From a gamma proteobacterium HTCC5015 (lineage in GTDB: Bacteria; Pseudomonadota; Gammaproteobacteria; HTCC5015): a DNA stretch of 64,000 bases. Shown here in pieces: positions 48,745-57,385 of this stretch. Each line of letters opens with the position of its first letter. Positions within the stretch are counted from its first letter, which is position 1. The stretch covers positions 379,705-443,704 of the forward strand of contig DS990598.1 of the NCBI GenBank assembly GCA_000155715.1. Direction: 5' to 3'. A program made the position numbers and the translations under genes. The notes beneath the pieces were generated by a model that was given only the letters and a program-made list of their open reading frames with translations, was not told the origin of the DNA and did not search any database.

Positions 48745-51411
48745 ATGAAGAGTGTGCCCGATTCGGTTAAAACCACCTGTCCCTACTGCGGTGTAGGCTG
48801 CGGCGTTTTGGCGTCAGTCGATGGCGATGACTTAAGGGTACAGGGCGATAAAGAGCACCCTTCGAACTTTGGCCGTCTCTGTTCTAAAGGATCGGCACTG
48901 GCTGAAACCGTCGATTTAGACGGGCGATTGTTGAACCCATCAATCGATGGCAGAGACGTGACTTGGGATGTGGCACTTGAAAAAGTGGCCAGTGGCTTGT
49001 CACAGACGATTGAGAAGTACGGCCCGAATGCCGTGGCTTTTTATGTCTCGGGTCAGTTACTGACTGAAGATTACTACGTGGCGAATAAACTCATGAAGGG
49101 GTTTATTGGTAGCGCCAACATCGACACCAATTCGCGACTTTGCATGTCCTCGGCAGTGGTCGGCTACAAGCGCGCCTTTGGCGCTGATAGTGTTCCCTGC
49201 AGCTACGAGGATTTGGAGCAAACGGATTTGTTAGTGCTCACGGGTTCTAACACCGCTTGGTGTCACCCCATTCTGTTTCAGCGCATTATCGCCGCAAAGG
49301 AACAGCGCCCGAATATGAAGGTGGTGGTGATCGATCCAAGACGCACTTCGAGTTGCGACATCGCCGATTTGCATTTGCCGATTAAGCCCGGTTATGACAC
49401 CACGTTGTTTAATGGATTACTGTCGTATTTATCGCGTTTTGAAAAACTTAATAGCGAATATATCGAGCGCTATACCGACGGTTTTGAACAAGCGTTGGAG
49501 GCGGCATCCCACTATTCGGATATCGAAGTCATTGCGCAGGACTGTGGCTTAGATGTCAGTGATGTCGAGTGCTTTTACCAGTGGTTTGCGCAGACGGAAA
49601 AAGCGATTACTTTTTACTCCCAAGGCGTGAATCAATCGACTTCGGGCAGCGACAAATGCAATAGCATTATCAATGTTCACCTCGCCACAGGGCGCGTTGG
49701 AAAAGTTGGATCGGGGCCGTTTTCCATCACGGGGCAGCCCAACGCCATGGGCGGTCGAGAGGTAGGGGGACTGGCCAATCAAATGGCTGCGCATATGGAT
49801 TTCGCCAACGAGGCAGATCGCGATCGCGTAGCGCGCTTTTGGAAAGCGCAGAACATGGCCACAGAGAACGGTCTGAAAGCCGTTGAACTGTTTGATGCGA
49901 TTGAGGCGGGTAAGGTTAAGGCCGTTTGGATCATGGCCACCAACCCCATGGTGAGCTTGCCCAATGCCGATCGCATGCGCGAGTTGTTGAAGTCTTGCGA
50001 CTTAGTCGTGGTGTCGGATTGTATGGCGAGAACGGATACGACGGAGTGCGCCGATATCTTGTTGCCCGCTACGACTTGGGGCGAGAAGGAGGGCATGGTG
50101 ACTAACTCGGAGCGACGCATATCGCGGCAGCGCGCGTTTCGGTCTAAGCCGGGGCAAGCTCGCCACGATTGGGAAATCGTCTGCGATGTCGCCCAGCGCA
50201 TGGGCTTTGAAGGCTTTAACTACGATAGCCCTGCCGCTATTTTTCGCGAGCACGCGGCTTTGTCGAGCTTTGAAAACCACGGCCAACGGGATTTTGATCT
50301 CGGAGGAATGGCCGATATGTCCGATTCAGAATATCAGGCCTGGGTGCCCGCACAGTGGCCGATTAGCACGCGGGGTATGTCGACACCGCGTTTGTTTGAA
50401 GAGGGGCAGTTTTTTACAGCCAATCGCCGCGCGCAGTTTGTGCCGATTCATCCAGCGCCACCGATTCATGCCACGGATGACCGCTACCCCCTTATTTTAA
50501 ATACCGGTCGCGTGCGAGACCAATGGCACACGATGACGCGCACGGGAAAGTCGCCGCGTCTATCGGCGCATATACTGGAATCCTTCGTGCAAGTGCACTC
50601 AAAGGATGCTGAGGGCTATGGCTTGGAAGAGGGCGGCTTAGCCAAAGTGACGAGTCGCTGGGGTGAAGTGGTGGTCAGGGTGAGTATCACCGATGATCAG
50701 CAGCGCGGGTGTCTTTTTGTGCCGATTCATTGGAGCGACCAATTTGCCCATCGCGCCCGCGTTGGCGCGGTGGTAAATCCCGTGGTTGATCCCCTGTCGG
50801 GGCAACCGGAATTTAAACACACCCCCGTCGATATCAAGCCCTATCCCGCGCGGTGGTACGGTTTTGTATTGAGTCATAACGAGCTCGACTTTGATCGAAG
50901 TCACTATGCCAGCAAGGCTCGAGGCCGGCAGTTTTGGCGCTATGAGCTGGCTGGCGATGAAGCGGTGAATGGTTGGTTGGATTGGATTCAGTCGGTCGTC
51001 CCTCGCGCAACACAAGACGAGGGCGACTGGCTGTATTACGAAGACCGCAATACGGGGCGGTTCCGCGCTGGCTTAGTGGTGGATCAGCGTTTGTCTCTGG
51101 TGTGTTTCATTGCCCCCTCTGTGGATTTGCCGTCGCGAAGTTGGCTGGCGCAGCTGTTTGCTGAACCCGAACTCGATAGCGTCATGCGCCGTGGTCTGCT
51201 GGCGGGGCGGCCCGCTCAAGGGGGCTTCGATGGCGGCGAAACGATTTGTTCGTGTTTTGGCGTGGGTGAAAATACGATTATCGATGCCATTAAAGAACAA
51301 TCACTGTGCACGCCAGAGGCTGTCGGTCAGTGTTTGAAAGCGGGCACTAACTGCGGCTCTTGTGTACCCGAATTGCGCAAGCTAATCGACGCCCACAGCC
51401 ACTCTGAATAA
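48745..51411 (+). CDS. nasA: Assimilatory nitrate reductase, molybdenum catalytic subunit
   Basis: The 888-residue enzyme reduces nitrate to nitrite (named nasA, nasC or narB in different species). The N-terminal [4Fe-4S] ligands are Cys12, 15, 19 and 46 (TTCPYCGVGCGV, GRLCSKGS). Cys133 in SRLCMSSAVVGYKRAFG is the likely Mo ligand. The Mo-bisMGD domain carries GPFSITGQPNAMGGREVGGLAN near 335 and TNPMVSLPNADR. The C-terminal 60 residues add a BFD-like [2Fe-2S] domain with TICSCFGVGENTI and AGTNCGSC. ATG 48745 or GTG 48736 may start it. It needs the cofactor made by moaA-E, mobA and moeA nearby. Confidence 0.95.
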   Translation: MKSVPDSVKTTCPYCGVGCGVLASVDGDDLRVQGDKEHPSNFGRLCSKGSALAETVDLDGRLLNPSIDGRDVTWDVALEKVASGLSQTIEKYGPNAVAFYVSGQLLTEDYYVANKLMKGFIGSANIDTNSRLCMSSAVVGYKRAFGADSVPCSYEDLEQTDLLVLTGSNTAWCHPILFQRIIAAKEQRPNMKVVVIDPRRTSSCDIADLHLPIKPGYDTTLFNGLLSYLSRFEKLNSEYIERYTDGFEQALEAASHYSDIEVIAQDCGLDVSDVECFYQWFAQTEKAITFYSQGVNQSTSGSDKCNSIINVHLATGRVGKVGSGPFSITGQPNAMGGREVGGLANQMAAHMDFANEADRDRVARFWKAQNMATENGLKAVELFDAIEAGKVKAVWIMATNPMVSLPNADRMRELLKSCDLVVVSDCMARTDTTECADILLPATTWGEKEGMVTNSERRISRQRAFRSKPGQARHDWEIVCDVAQRMGFEGFNYDSPAAIFREHAALSSFENHGQRDFDLGGMADMSDSEYQAWVPAQWPISTRGMSTPRLFEEGQFFTANRRAQFVPIHPAPPIHATDDRYPLILNTGRVRDQWHTMTRTGKSPRLSAHILESFVQVHSKDAEGYGLEEGGLAKVTSRWGEVVVRVSITDDQQRGCLFVPIHWSDQFAHRARVGAVVNPVVDPLSGQPEFKHTPVDIKPYPARWYGFVLSHNELDFDRSHYASKARGRQFWRYELAGDEAVNGWLDWIQSVVPRATQDEGDWLYYEDRNTGRFRAGLVVDQRLSLVCFIAPSVDLPSRSWLAQLFAEPELDSVMRRGLLAGRPAQGGFDGGETICSCFGVGENTIIDAIKEQSLCTPEAVGQCLKAGTNCGSCVPELRKLIDAHSHSE

Positions 51412-51475
51412 GCGAGGGCTTGGTGGCGCATGTTGAAAGGTCATAAGACAATAGAGCCTAACAGAAGGTGATGAT

Positions 51476-52297
51476 ATGTCTGATGGTTTAAAAACACTGC
51501 GTGTGGCGCTTCCAGAAACTCGACAGCTCGATGCGCTGGCTCGTTTATTGGAGCACCGCGGCGCTGATGTACAGCGTTGCCCCTTGGTATCGATTCACGA
51601 TAGTCCCGAGCGGGAAAAGGTCGAGGCCTGGCTCGATCGCTTCATCGAACAACCGCCGAGTGTCTTGGTGATCTTAACCGGTGAGGGCATTCGCCGTTTA
51701 ACGGGCTTTGCCGAGCGCTCAGGGCGACTGGCTGCATGGCAACAGGCGCTTGGGCAAACATTGAAGCTGGCGCGTGGTCCCAAGCCGGGTAAGGCTCTGC
51801 GCGAGTTGGGATTGCGTTCGGATGTGCTGGCCGATCGGCCCACCACAGAAGGCGTTATTGAGACGCTGAAGCAGCATTCTTTGAAAGGGCAGCGCGTGGG
51901 CGTTCAGTTGTACGGAACAAACCCCAATACGCCGTTAATGGCGTACTTGGCAGAGCGCGAGGCCGAGGTCGATACGGTAGCGCCCTATGTCTATGCCAGC
52001 GAATTGGAAAGTGAAGCCGTTGAACAGCTGATTTTGGATTTGGCGAGCGGCGAGTACGACCTACTGTGCTTTACCTCTCAGCCGCAATTGAAACGATTAC
52101 ATCAAGTGGCTCACAAAAGCGGCTTGGAAGCAGAGCTGGCAGCGGGCTTAAAAGAAACCGCACTAGCCGCCATCGGCCCAGTGATGGCGGGGGTTCTCAA
52201 CGCAGAGGGCTATAGCGTGGCAGTGCAGCCACAGAAGCACTTTTTCATGGGCGATTTAGTCAGCGCGATCGAAGCGTGGTGGCAAGCACCGCCGTAA
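51476..52297 (+). CDS. Uroporphyrinogen-III synthase-like protein (HemD family)
   Basis: A 273-residue HemD-fold protein: RVALPETRQLDALARLLEHRGADV at the start, PPSVLVILTGEGIRRL, GLRSDVLADRPTTEGVIETLK near 118, YGTNPNTPLMAYLAEREAEVDTVAPYVY, and DLLCFTSQPQLKRL near 200. The enzyme closes hydroxymethylbilane to uroporphyrinogen III, precursor of siroheme in NirB. This is likely a specialised copy rather than the housekeeping hemD. It lies between the reductase and ANTAR genes. Confidence 0.82.
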   Translation: MSDGLKTLRVALPETRQLDALARLLEHRGADVQRCPLVSIHDSPEREKVEAWLDRFIEQPPSVLVILTGEGIRRLTGFAERSGRLAAWQQALGQTLKLARGPKPGKALRELGLRSDVLADRPTTEGVIETLKQHSLKGQRVGVQLYGTNPNTPLMAYLAEREAEVDTVAPYVYASELESEAVEQLILDLASGEYDLLCFTSQPQLKRLHQVAHKSGLEAELAAGLKETALAAIGPVMAGVLNAEGYSVAVQPQKHFFMGDLVSAIEAWWQAPP

Positions 52298-52315
52298 TGG
52301 CAGGAAGGTAGTAGC

Positions 52316-52909
52316 GTGTCGAATATTAGAACCGTCGTCATCAATGAAACCCATCAATGTCAGAAGCTCGTTGAACAGGCTTTCGCTAAGGCTGATTGCT
52401 ATTCCATTGGCGTTGGCGACAGTCTAGCGGAGCTTATGCCGCTGCTGTCGCAGCAGCGCGCGGAATTGGCTGTTTTGTTTTTACGCAAAGTCGAGCCGCA
52501 GCATCTCAGTTATTTGAAAGTCCTTGTAGAAGAGCATCAATTACCCACCATTTTGATCTCACCCAATATGGACATCGAGTTGCAGGTGCAGGCGGTGCGC
52601 GCAGACATCAGTGTGTTGTTAGAGGACTTTCAAGTAGAGCGATTTCGTGTGCAGGTCGCACTGTCGATTGCGCGCTATCACGAAATCAAACGTTTGCGCT
52701 CTAACATTCAAGACAAGCAGAGACGGCTTGACGAGCGTAAATTGGTAGAGCGTGCCAAGGGATTGTTGATGGCGCGCTATGGTTTAGAGGAGGGTGATGC
52801 CTATTCCACGATGCGTCGGTCTGCCATGAATCACGGTAAGAAGCTCGTCGATATTGCACAAACAACCATTTCTCAGCTAGATAACCCTAAACCAAATGCG
52901 GTGATTTAG
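52316..52909 (+). CDS. ANTAR-domain antiterminator (NasT-like)
   Basis: A 197-residue protein with a receiver-like N-domain (residues 1-120) and an ANTAR RNA-binding domain at about 135-190: ERKLVERAKGLLMARYGLEEGDAYSTMRRSAMNHGKKLVDIAQTTI, with the Ala/Arg core kept. The receiver's phosphoacceptor Asp is not where expected (RAELAVLFLRK), so it is probably a pseudo-receiver, as in NasT, which is controlled by NasS protein binding. No NasS gene is seen here. It should relieve termination in leader RNA of nitrate genes. Start GTG 52316 has AGGAAGG upstream. Confidence 0.85.
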   Translation: MSNIRTVVINETHQCQKLVEQAFAKADCYSIGVGDSLAELMPLLSQQRAELAVLFLRKVEPQHLSYLKVLVEEHQLPTILISPNMDIELQVQAVRADISVLLEDFQVERFRVQVALSIARYHEIKRLRSNIQDKQRRLDERKLVERAKGLLMARYGLEEGDAYSTMRRSAMNHGKKLVDIAQTTISQLDNPKPNAVI

Positions 52910-53138
52910 CGCGCATTGATGTGATGGGGCAGATGGCGGCTGTCTCTTAACGCAGCGTCATCTTAAAGGCGGCAATGGTTAACACCGCCGATCGTTAAAA
53001 AACATAGGTGGTGGCGCGCAGCTGTTCCTATGAAAGCGGACGGCACCTCAAATGAAGTCATCACACCGAGACACCCATTCGATACAAAGTGGCAAACATC
53101 TTGCAGGTTGTGTGCCAAACACGAGTGAGAGGTTCAGT

Positions 53139-54128
53139 ATGACGGAGTGGGTAGATGCCTTCGGGCGCAAAGTAACGTATGTGCGCTTGTCGGTGACAGA
53201 TCGCTGTGATTTGCGTTGCCGCTACTGCATGCCCGAGGGGTTTTCTGATTATCATGTCCCCGATCATTGGTTGTCCGTCGATGAGTGGCTGCACCTTGTT
53301 GGTGCGCTTGCACGTGGCGGCGTGCAAAAAGTGCGCATCACTGGGGGCGAGCCTTTGCTGCGGCGGGAGTTGCCCGAGCTAATAGAGGGCATTAGCCAGA
53401 TAGAAGGGATTGAAGATATTGCCCTAAGCACCAATGGCGTGCGCCTTAAACAGCACGCCCGGCGCTTAAAAGCGGCGGGTTTGAATCGACTAAATATCAG
53501 CCTCGACACCCTCGACCCCGAGCGTTTTGCAGCGATTACTGGGGGCAAGTTATCAAAGGTGTTATCGGGGATTGATGCCGCGTTAGAGGCGGGCTTTGAA
53601 CCGATAAAAATCAATGCCGTCTGGATGCCCGACAGCCGCGGAGAGGATGTTGAGGGCCTGCTTGGCTATTGTCTTGAGCGCGGTTTGTTGCTGCGTTTAA
53701 TTGAAGCCATGCCGATTGGCGACACTGGGCGCGAGCAGCAAACTCGCGACGGTAGTGTGCAGGCGCTACTTAAAGCTTGGCAAAATGATTACGGTTTGGT
53801 GCCCAGTGTCAATCCCGGGCGTTTAGCGGGTGGCGGCCCCGCGCGCTACTGGCAATTTCCCGACGGGGGGACTGTCGGGGTGATTACGCCCATGTCGGAT
53901 CGCTTTTGCGCCAGCTGTAACCGTATCCGCATTGCGGTCGACGGCACACTTTATCCTTGCTTGGGACAGAATGATGCGACACCGCTTCGCGAGTGGTTGC
54001 GTGAAAATCCCTCCGATCGCGCGCTAGATCAACAGCTTCAAACCGCCATTTGGCGCAAGCCTGAGCGCCATCACTTTAACGAACGGCCCGAACAGGTCGT
54101 GCGTTTTATGTCGATGACGGGCGGTTAG
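53139..54128 (+). CDS. moaA: GTP 3',8-cyclase (radical SAM)
   Basis: MoaA makes 3',8-cyclo-GTP, the first step of molybdenum cofactor synthesis. The 329-residue protein has the radical SAM CxxxCxxC cluster in DRCDLRCRYCMP near 20-31, the GGEP motif in RITGGEPLLRRELPEL near 68, SLDTLDPERFAAITGG near 130, and the C-terminal second cluster CASCNRIRI and LYPCLGQ. ATG 53139 has GAGAGG six bases ahead; an upstream frame adds 29 unrelated residues. It ends the nitrate/cofactor island. Confidence 0.94.
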   Translation: MTEWVDAFGRKVTYVRLSVTDRCDLRCRYCMPEGFSDYHVPDHWLSVDEWLHLVGALARGGVQKVRITGGEPLLRRELPELIEGISQIEGIEDIALSTNGVRLKQHARRLKAAGLNRLNISLDTLDPERFAAITGGKLSKVLSGIDAALEAGFEPIKINAVWMPDSRGEDVEGLLGYCLERGLLLRLIEAMPIGDTGREQQTRDGSVQALLKAWQNDYGLVPSVNPGRLAGGGPARYWQFPDGGTVGVITPMSDRFCASCNRIRIAVDGTLYPCLGQNDATPLREWLRENPSDRALDQQLQTAIWRKPERHHFNERPEQVVRFMSMTGG

Positions 54129-54159
54129 CCTGGGAGTGTGTGCCCCGCCAAAGCCGCGA

Positions 54160-54262
54160 GTTTTCCCCCTTGGGGGAGAGGTTTTCTTTACGCTTTTTTG
54201 AAAGTTTGAATTGCCGTCCCCCTCTCCCTTGGTGGGAGAGGGGCTAGGGGAGAGGGGACAAT
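54160..54262. repeat. CCCTCTCCC-type repeats after moaA
   Basis: TCCCCCTTGGGGGA at 54166-54179, then CCCTCTCCCTTGGTGGGAGAGGG near 54222-54243 and GGGGAGAGGG at 54249-54258. The same element as 856-878; may also act as a terminator for moaA. Confidence 0.6.
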
Positions 54263-54267
54263 GTGCC

Positions 54268-54864
54268 TTAGGGATCAAGACTAAACGAGGCCTTGCCCTG
54301 TTCGACTTCAGATAGCGACCAGTCGCCGGGTTCGGGAGGCGGTGTCTCGTCTTTGGGGGGCGCTGGAATGGTCGACCCCTCGGCGGCCAGGTCGGCGTCG
54401 ATGGCGTCCGGCGCGGGTGGGTCACCGCTGTGATCCTCGGGCTCGACAAGAAATCCGCCACTGTCGCGTAGACTGAGATCGTCGGGACTGCTCTGGGGTT
54501 GAATGTCGACTACCGTTTGCGGTGCGCCTTCCTGCGCAGTGGGAGCGGCGGTCGGTGCACTGTTGGGGGCGCTCTCTGCGGCGGGTGGTGGCGCTGCCTC
54601 TACCGTTTCTACTTTGGGTTCAGGCGCGGGGGCGTCCATGTTTTGGGCGTAGGCGATAGCGCCAGCTTTGGCCAGAGCGTTGACAAATTTTTGCGCCGTC
54701 GCTTCGTCGACGCCCTTTTTAATCGTAATGCGTTTTCCCGAAAACAGGGCCTGAGTTTTGGCAGCATCGGCCTTGAACAGTGCGCCCACTTTTTGCTGGA
54801 CAGCCTCGGCGTCTTGCCCATCTTGAATCTCGCCCTGAAAGACGACGGCGTAGCGATCACTCAT
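54268..54864 (-). CDS. Hypothetical protein, N-terminal folded domain plus Pro/Ala-rich tail
   Basis: A 198-residue protein. Residues 1-75 form a compact domain: RYAVVFQGEIQDGQDAEAVQQKVGALFKADAAKTQALFSGKRITIKKGVDEATAQKFVNALAKAGAIAY is mixed alpha/beta and resembles a domain often fused to DUF805 or zinc-ribbon proteins, without a name I can fix. The rest is a low-complexity acidic tail rich in Pro, Ala, Glu and Asp. No signal peptide or membrane helix. Function unknown. It is divergent from the small membrane-protein pair. Confidence 0.7.
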   Translation of the reverse strand: MSDRYAVVFQGEIQDGQDAEAVQQKVGALFKADAAKTQALFSGKRITIKKGVDEATAQKFVNALAKAGAIAYAQNMDAPAPEPKVETVEAAPPPAAESAPNSAPTAAPTAQEGAPQTVVDIQPQSSPDDLSLRDSGGFLVEPEDHSGDPPAPDAIDADLAAEGSTIPAPPKDETPPPEPGDWSLSEVEQGKASFSLDP

Positions 54865-54996
54865 GGTGTTTTTCCCCTGTTTGTCTTTTAATCCCGCAGA
54901 ATGTATTTGCTATAAACTTATATAACACACAGACTTAATAAGTCGAATGAAAGCCTTACAAAATCGAGTAAACGGCTGACGCGCGGAGGAAGTTCA

Positions 54997-55404
54997 GTGG
55001 CGACAACACTATTCGTTTTATACAGCCTTGTGATCAGCTGTGGCCTGTTGGCAGTGGCATTACAGGCGCGACGATTACAAAAGCGAGTACACCAGTTGCA
55101 AATGCAGGTGGCGACCGACACCAGCGCCCCATTGGCGGTGCAAACTGCATCCAAGCGAGCGGAAACCTTCAAGGATGAAGGTGTGCGCCTAGAAGTTCAT
55201 ATCGACAACCCCGTTACTGTGGCTCAAGGCGAATCGCCGATAGCGGGCGTAATCGGTTCGGTAGCGCCCTCACTGGTACACAAACGGGTGTTCCAGGAAG
55301 TGCAAAAGCAACTGGCCGAAGAACTTTCATTGAGAGGTGTGGCAGCTCGGGTTCGAGTGGTCGGTTTGCCCGCTAGTGTGGCGGGTTCCGAGGTGAAGTC
55401 ATGA
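54997..55404 (+). CDS. Hypothetical single-helix membrane protein
   Basis: A 135-residue protein with an N-terminal membrane helix (LFVLYSLVISCGLLAVALQ) followed by a short coiled coil (RRLQKRVHQLQMQV), then a soluble part with VHIDNPVTVAQGESPIAGVIGSVAPSLVHKRVFQEVQKQL. GTG start. It overlaps the next gene by four bases; both have the same topology, so they likely work together, for example in a membrane complex. Function unknown. Confidence 0.68.
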   Translation: MATTLFVLYSLVISCGLLAVALQARRLQKRVHQLQMQVATDTSAPLAVQTASKRAETFKDEGVRLEVHIDNPVTVAQGESPIAGVIGSVAPSLVHKRVFQEVQKQLAEELSLRGVAARVRVVGLPASVAGSEVKS

Positions 55405-55916
55405 GCATTTTATGGATCGCTTTGGCCGTGCTTGGGGGCGTCACCCTTGTGGTAGCTCTGTCTTTCCAGCGCCAGCTCGCCCAATCGATGGATGAACTGG
55501 ATCAAGGCCTTAAAGGGCTTTCGAAGAGTATTGCTCAAGAGCAGGTGCGTATTGAACAAATGCTGGAGGTCACGACAACTTCGGTGGAGGATATGCATCG
55601 CGCTATTTCGGATGTGTCCTTTGATATTTTGGAGGCCATCCCGCGCACTCGCGAAGCGGGCAAGCGGATGCGCAACGTTCACGATACCTATGCCGGCAAT
55701 CTCTATGGTGGCGTGCGCGTATTGAGCAAGGGGCTCGGTGTGCTGCGCGAGCGCTCCAAACGCCGTGGAACCACCATTGAGAGCTCGTCGAATACGCCGA
55801 AAATCAAAACCATAGAAGGGCGCTATGAACCCCTAGGCTCGCTTGAAAAGGGCGAAGAACACGCCATAGACTCTAAGCGTGTTGGGCCGAGTAAAAAGCC
55901 CGACGATTCTGATTAA
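55401..55916 (+). CDS. Hypothetical membrane-anchored coiled-coil protein
   Basis: 171 residues: an N-terminal membrane helix (ILWIALAVLGGVTLVVAL), a coiled coil (SMDELDQGLKGLSKSIAQEQVRIEQML, then TTTSVEDMHRAISDVSFDILEAIPRTREAGKRM), and a charged, disordered tail. ATGA overlap with the previous gene. No enzyme motif is seen; function unknown. Confidence 0.7.
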   Translation: MSILWIALAVLGGVTLVVALSFQRQLAQSMDELDQGLKGLSKSIAQEQVRIEQMLEVTTTSVEDMHRAISDVSFDILEAIPRTREAGKRMRNVHDTYAGNLYGGVRVLSKGLGVLRERSKRRGTTIESSSNTPKIKTIEGRYEPLGSLEKGEEHAIDSKRVGPSKKPDDSD

Positions 55917-55931
55917 TGGATGGAGATTCCC

Positions 55932-56513
55932 ATGTCTGCAGTTCGCGTCCTTGCCTTTGCGGGTAGCTTGCGCAAAGGCTCTTACAACAAAAAACTGGCC
56001 AAACAATTTGCCGCCGCCGCTGAGCGAGCGGGAGCCCAAGTCACAGTGCTGGATTTGGCCGATTATCCCATGCCCATTTTCGACGAAGATGTCGAGGCCG
56101 AGCAATTCCCCGAGCGGGCGGCCGCCTTTAAGGAGCAGTTACGGCGACACGATGCTTTTATTATTGCCTGCCCTGAGTACAACAGCTCGATTACCGCCGC
56201 CTTGAAAAATGCGATCGACTGGGCCTCGCGCAAAACCACCGACGATGAAGCACCACTGGAGGCCTTTAAAGGCAAAGTGGTCGCACTGGCCGCCGCCTCA
56301 CCGGGTGGCTTTGGTGGCTTGCGTGGTCTGGTGCCCGTGCGCATGTTGTTGGGCAATATCGGCTGTTTGGTTCTGCCCCAGCAATTGGCCATTCCCCATG
56401 TTCAGAAAGTCATGGCAGAGGATGGTTCTATTGGCGAGGAAGCCATTCAGAAGCAGGTCGATAGCATCGCTCAGGCTTTAGTGGACACCGCGACCCATCA
56501 GCGAGCCGGCTGA
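55932..56513 (+). CDS. NADPH-dependent FMN reductase family protein
   Basis: A 193-residue flavodoxin-fold reductase: VLAFAGSLRKGSYNKKLAKQFA near residues 5-25 is the FMN phosphate loop, and CPEYNSSITAALKNAIDWASR near 80-100 the flavin-contacting PEYN motif. Reduces FMN, quinones, azo dyes or chromate in relatives; the substrate here is unknown. ATG 55932 is chosen with TGGAG ahead rather than ATG 55920. Confidence 0.9.
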   Translation: MSAVRVLAFAGSLRKGSYNKKLAKQFAAAAERAGAQVTVLDLADYPMPIFDEDVEAEQFPERAAAFKEQLRRHDAFIIACPEYNSSITAALKNAIDWASRKTTDDEAPLEAFKGKVVALAAASPGGFGGLRGLVPVRMLLGNIGCLVLPQQLAIPHVQKVMAEDGSIGEEAIQKQVDSIAQALVDTATHQRAG

Positions 56514-56597
56514 TCTAGCAGCCTGGCGAGCCACCACAAGACCGCCCAAGACAGAAGCTTTCTTTTGTTGAGCGCTTAAAAAAATCCCTTCAAACCC

Positions 56598-56625
56598 CTT
56601 GAAAGCGTTTCAAGTGTCCCTATAA
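56598..56625 (+). promoter_or_regulatory. Sigma-32 (heat-shock) promoter of grpE
   Basis: CTTGAAA at 56598-56604, 14 bases, then CCTATAA at 56619-56625: good fit to the sigma-32 consensus CTTGAAA and CCCCATnT. grpE starts about 50 bases later. Confidence 0.72.
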
Positions 56626-56673
56626 AGCGGCTACTCCGAATGTATTGCGTTCAGAACCAAGAGTGAGAAACGA

Positions 56674-57270
56674 ATGACTGAGCAAGAATCGAAGCAGCCT
56701 GAAGCAGTGGCCGAAACCGATACGGACCAAGTAGAGGCGGATCAAGTCGACGCGGTTGAAGCGACAGAAGATGCCTCAGCAGAGAGTGCCGTCGAAGCCG
56801 AAGCGCCAACGGTAGAAGCGTTGGAAGAGGCTCAGAAGAAAGCCGAGGAAAACTACGACCTCGCGCTCCGCACCAAAGCCGAGATGGAAAATCTCAAGCG
56901 TCGCACTGAAAAAGATATCGATAGCGCCCGCAAGTTTGCGCTGGAAAAAATCGCCAACGAATTGCTTGGTGTGCGCGATTCGATGGAAATGGGGCTCGAC
57001 GCTGCCCAGAGCGACGATGTCGATATCGCCAAGTTGCGTGAAGGCTCGGAGCTGACGCTGAAAATGCTGTCGAGCTTGATGGAAAAATTCAACATTGAGC
57101 CGGTGGATCCTACGGGTGAGAAATTTAACCCCGATTTTCACCAGGCCATGCAGATGATTGAGAGCGAAGAGCACGAACCCAACACCGTGATCAACGTGCT
57201 TCAAAAGGGCTACACACTGAATGGCCGTTTGTTGCGTCCCGCATTGGTGATGGTGGCAAAAGCTCAATAG
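56674..57270 (+). CDS. grpE: Nucleotide exchange factor GrpE
   Basis: GrpE releases ADP from DnaK in the chaperone cycle. 198 residues with an acidic disordered N-terminus (about 1-50), a long coiled-coil helix (EEAQKKAEENYDLALRTKAEMENLKRRTEKD), and a beta-wing end with PTGEKFNPDFHQAMQMIESEEHEPNTVINVLQKGY and NGRLLRPALVMVAK, the family signature. It is followed by dnaK with its own promoter. Confidence 0.96.
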   Translation: MTEQESKQPEAVAETDTDQVEADQVDAVEATEDASAESAVEAEAPTVEALEEAQKKAEENYDLALRTKAEMENLKRRTEKDIDSARKFALEKIANELLGVRDSMEMGLDAAQSDDVDIAKLREGSELTLKMLSSLMEKFNIEPVDPTGEKFNPDFHQAMQMIESEEHEPNTVINVLQKGYTLNGRLLRPALVMVAKAQ

Positions 57271-57303
57271 CTAGATGGATGTTTGGGGATCGCGTTCTCA
57301 GCC

Positions 57304-57331
57304 CTTGAAAGCGCAGTGAACGCCCCTAAAT
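57304..57331 (+). promoter_or_regulatory. Sigma-32 promoter of dnaK
   Basis: CTTGAAA at 57304-57310, 12 bases, then CCCCTAAAT at 57323-57331, in the 115 bases between grpE and dnaK. Fits the heat-shock consensus. Confidence 0.75.
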
Positions 57332-57385
57332 AAGCCTCATCACGTTAAACGAATTTATTGTTACTTTGATTAGAGGGTAGAAACC

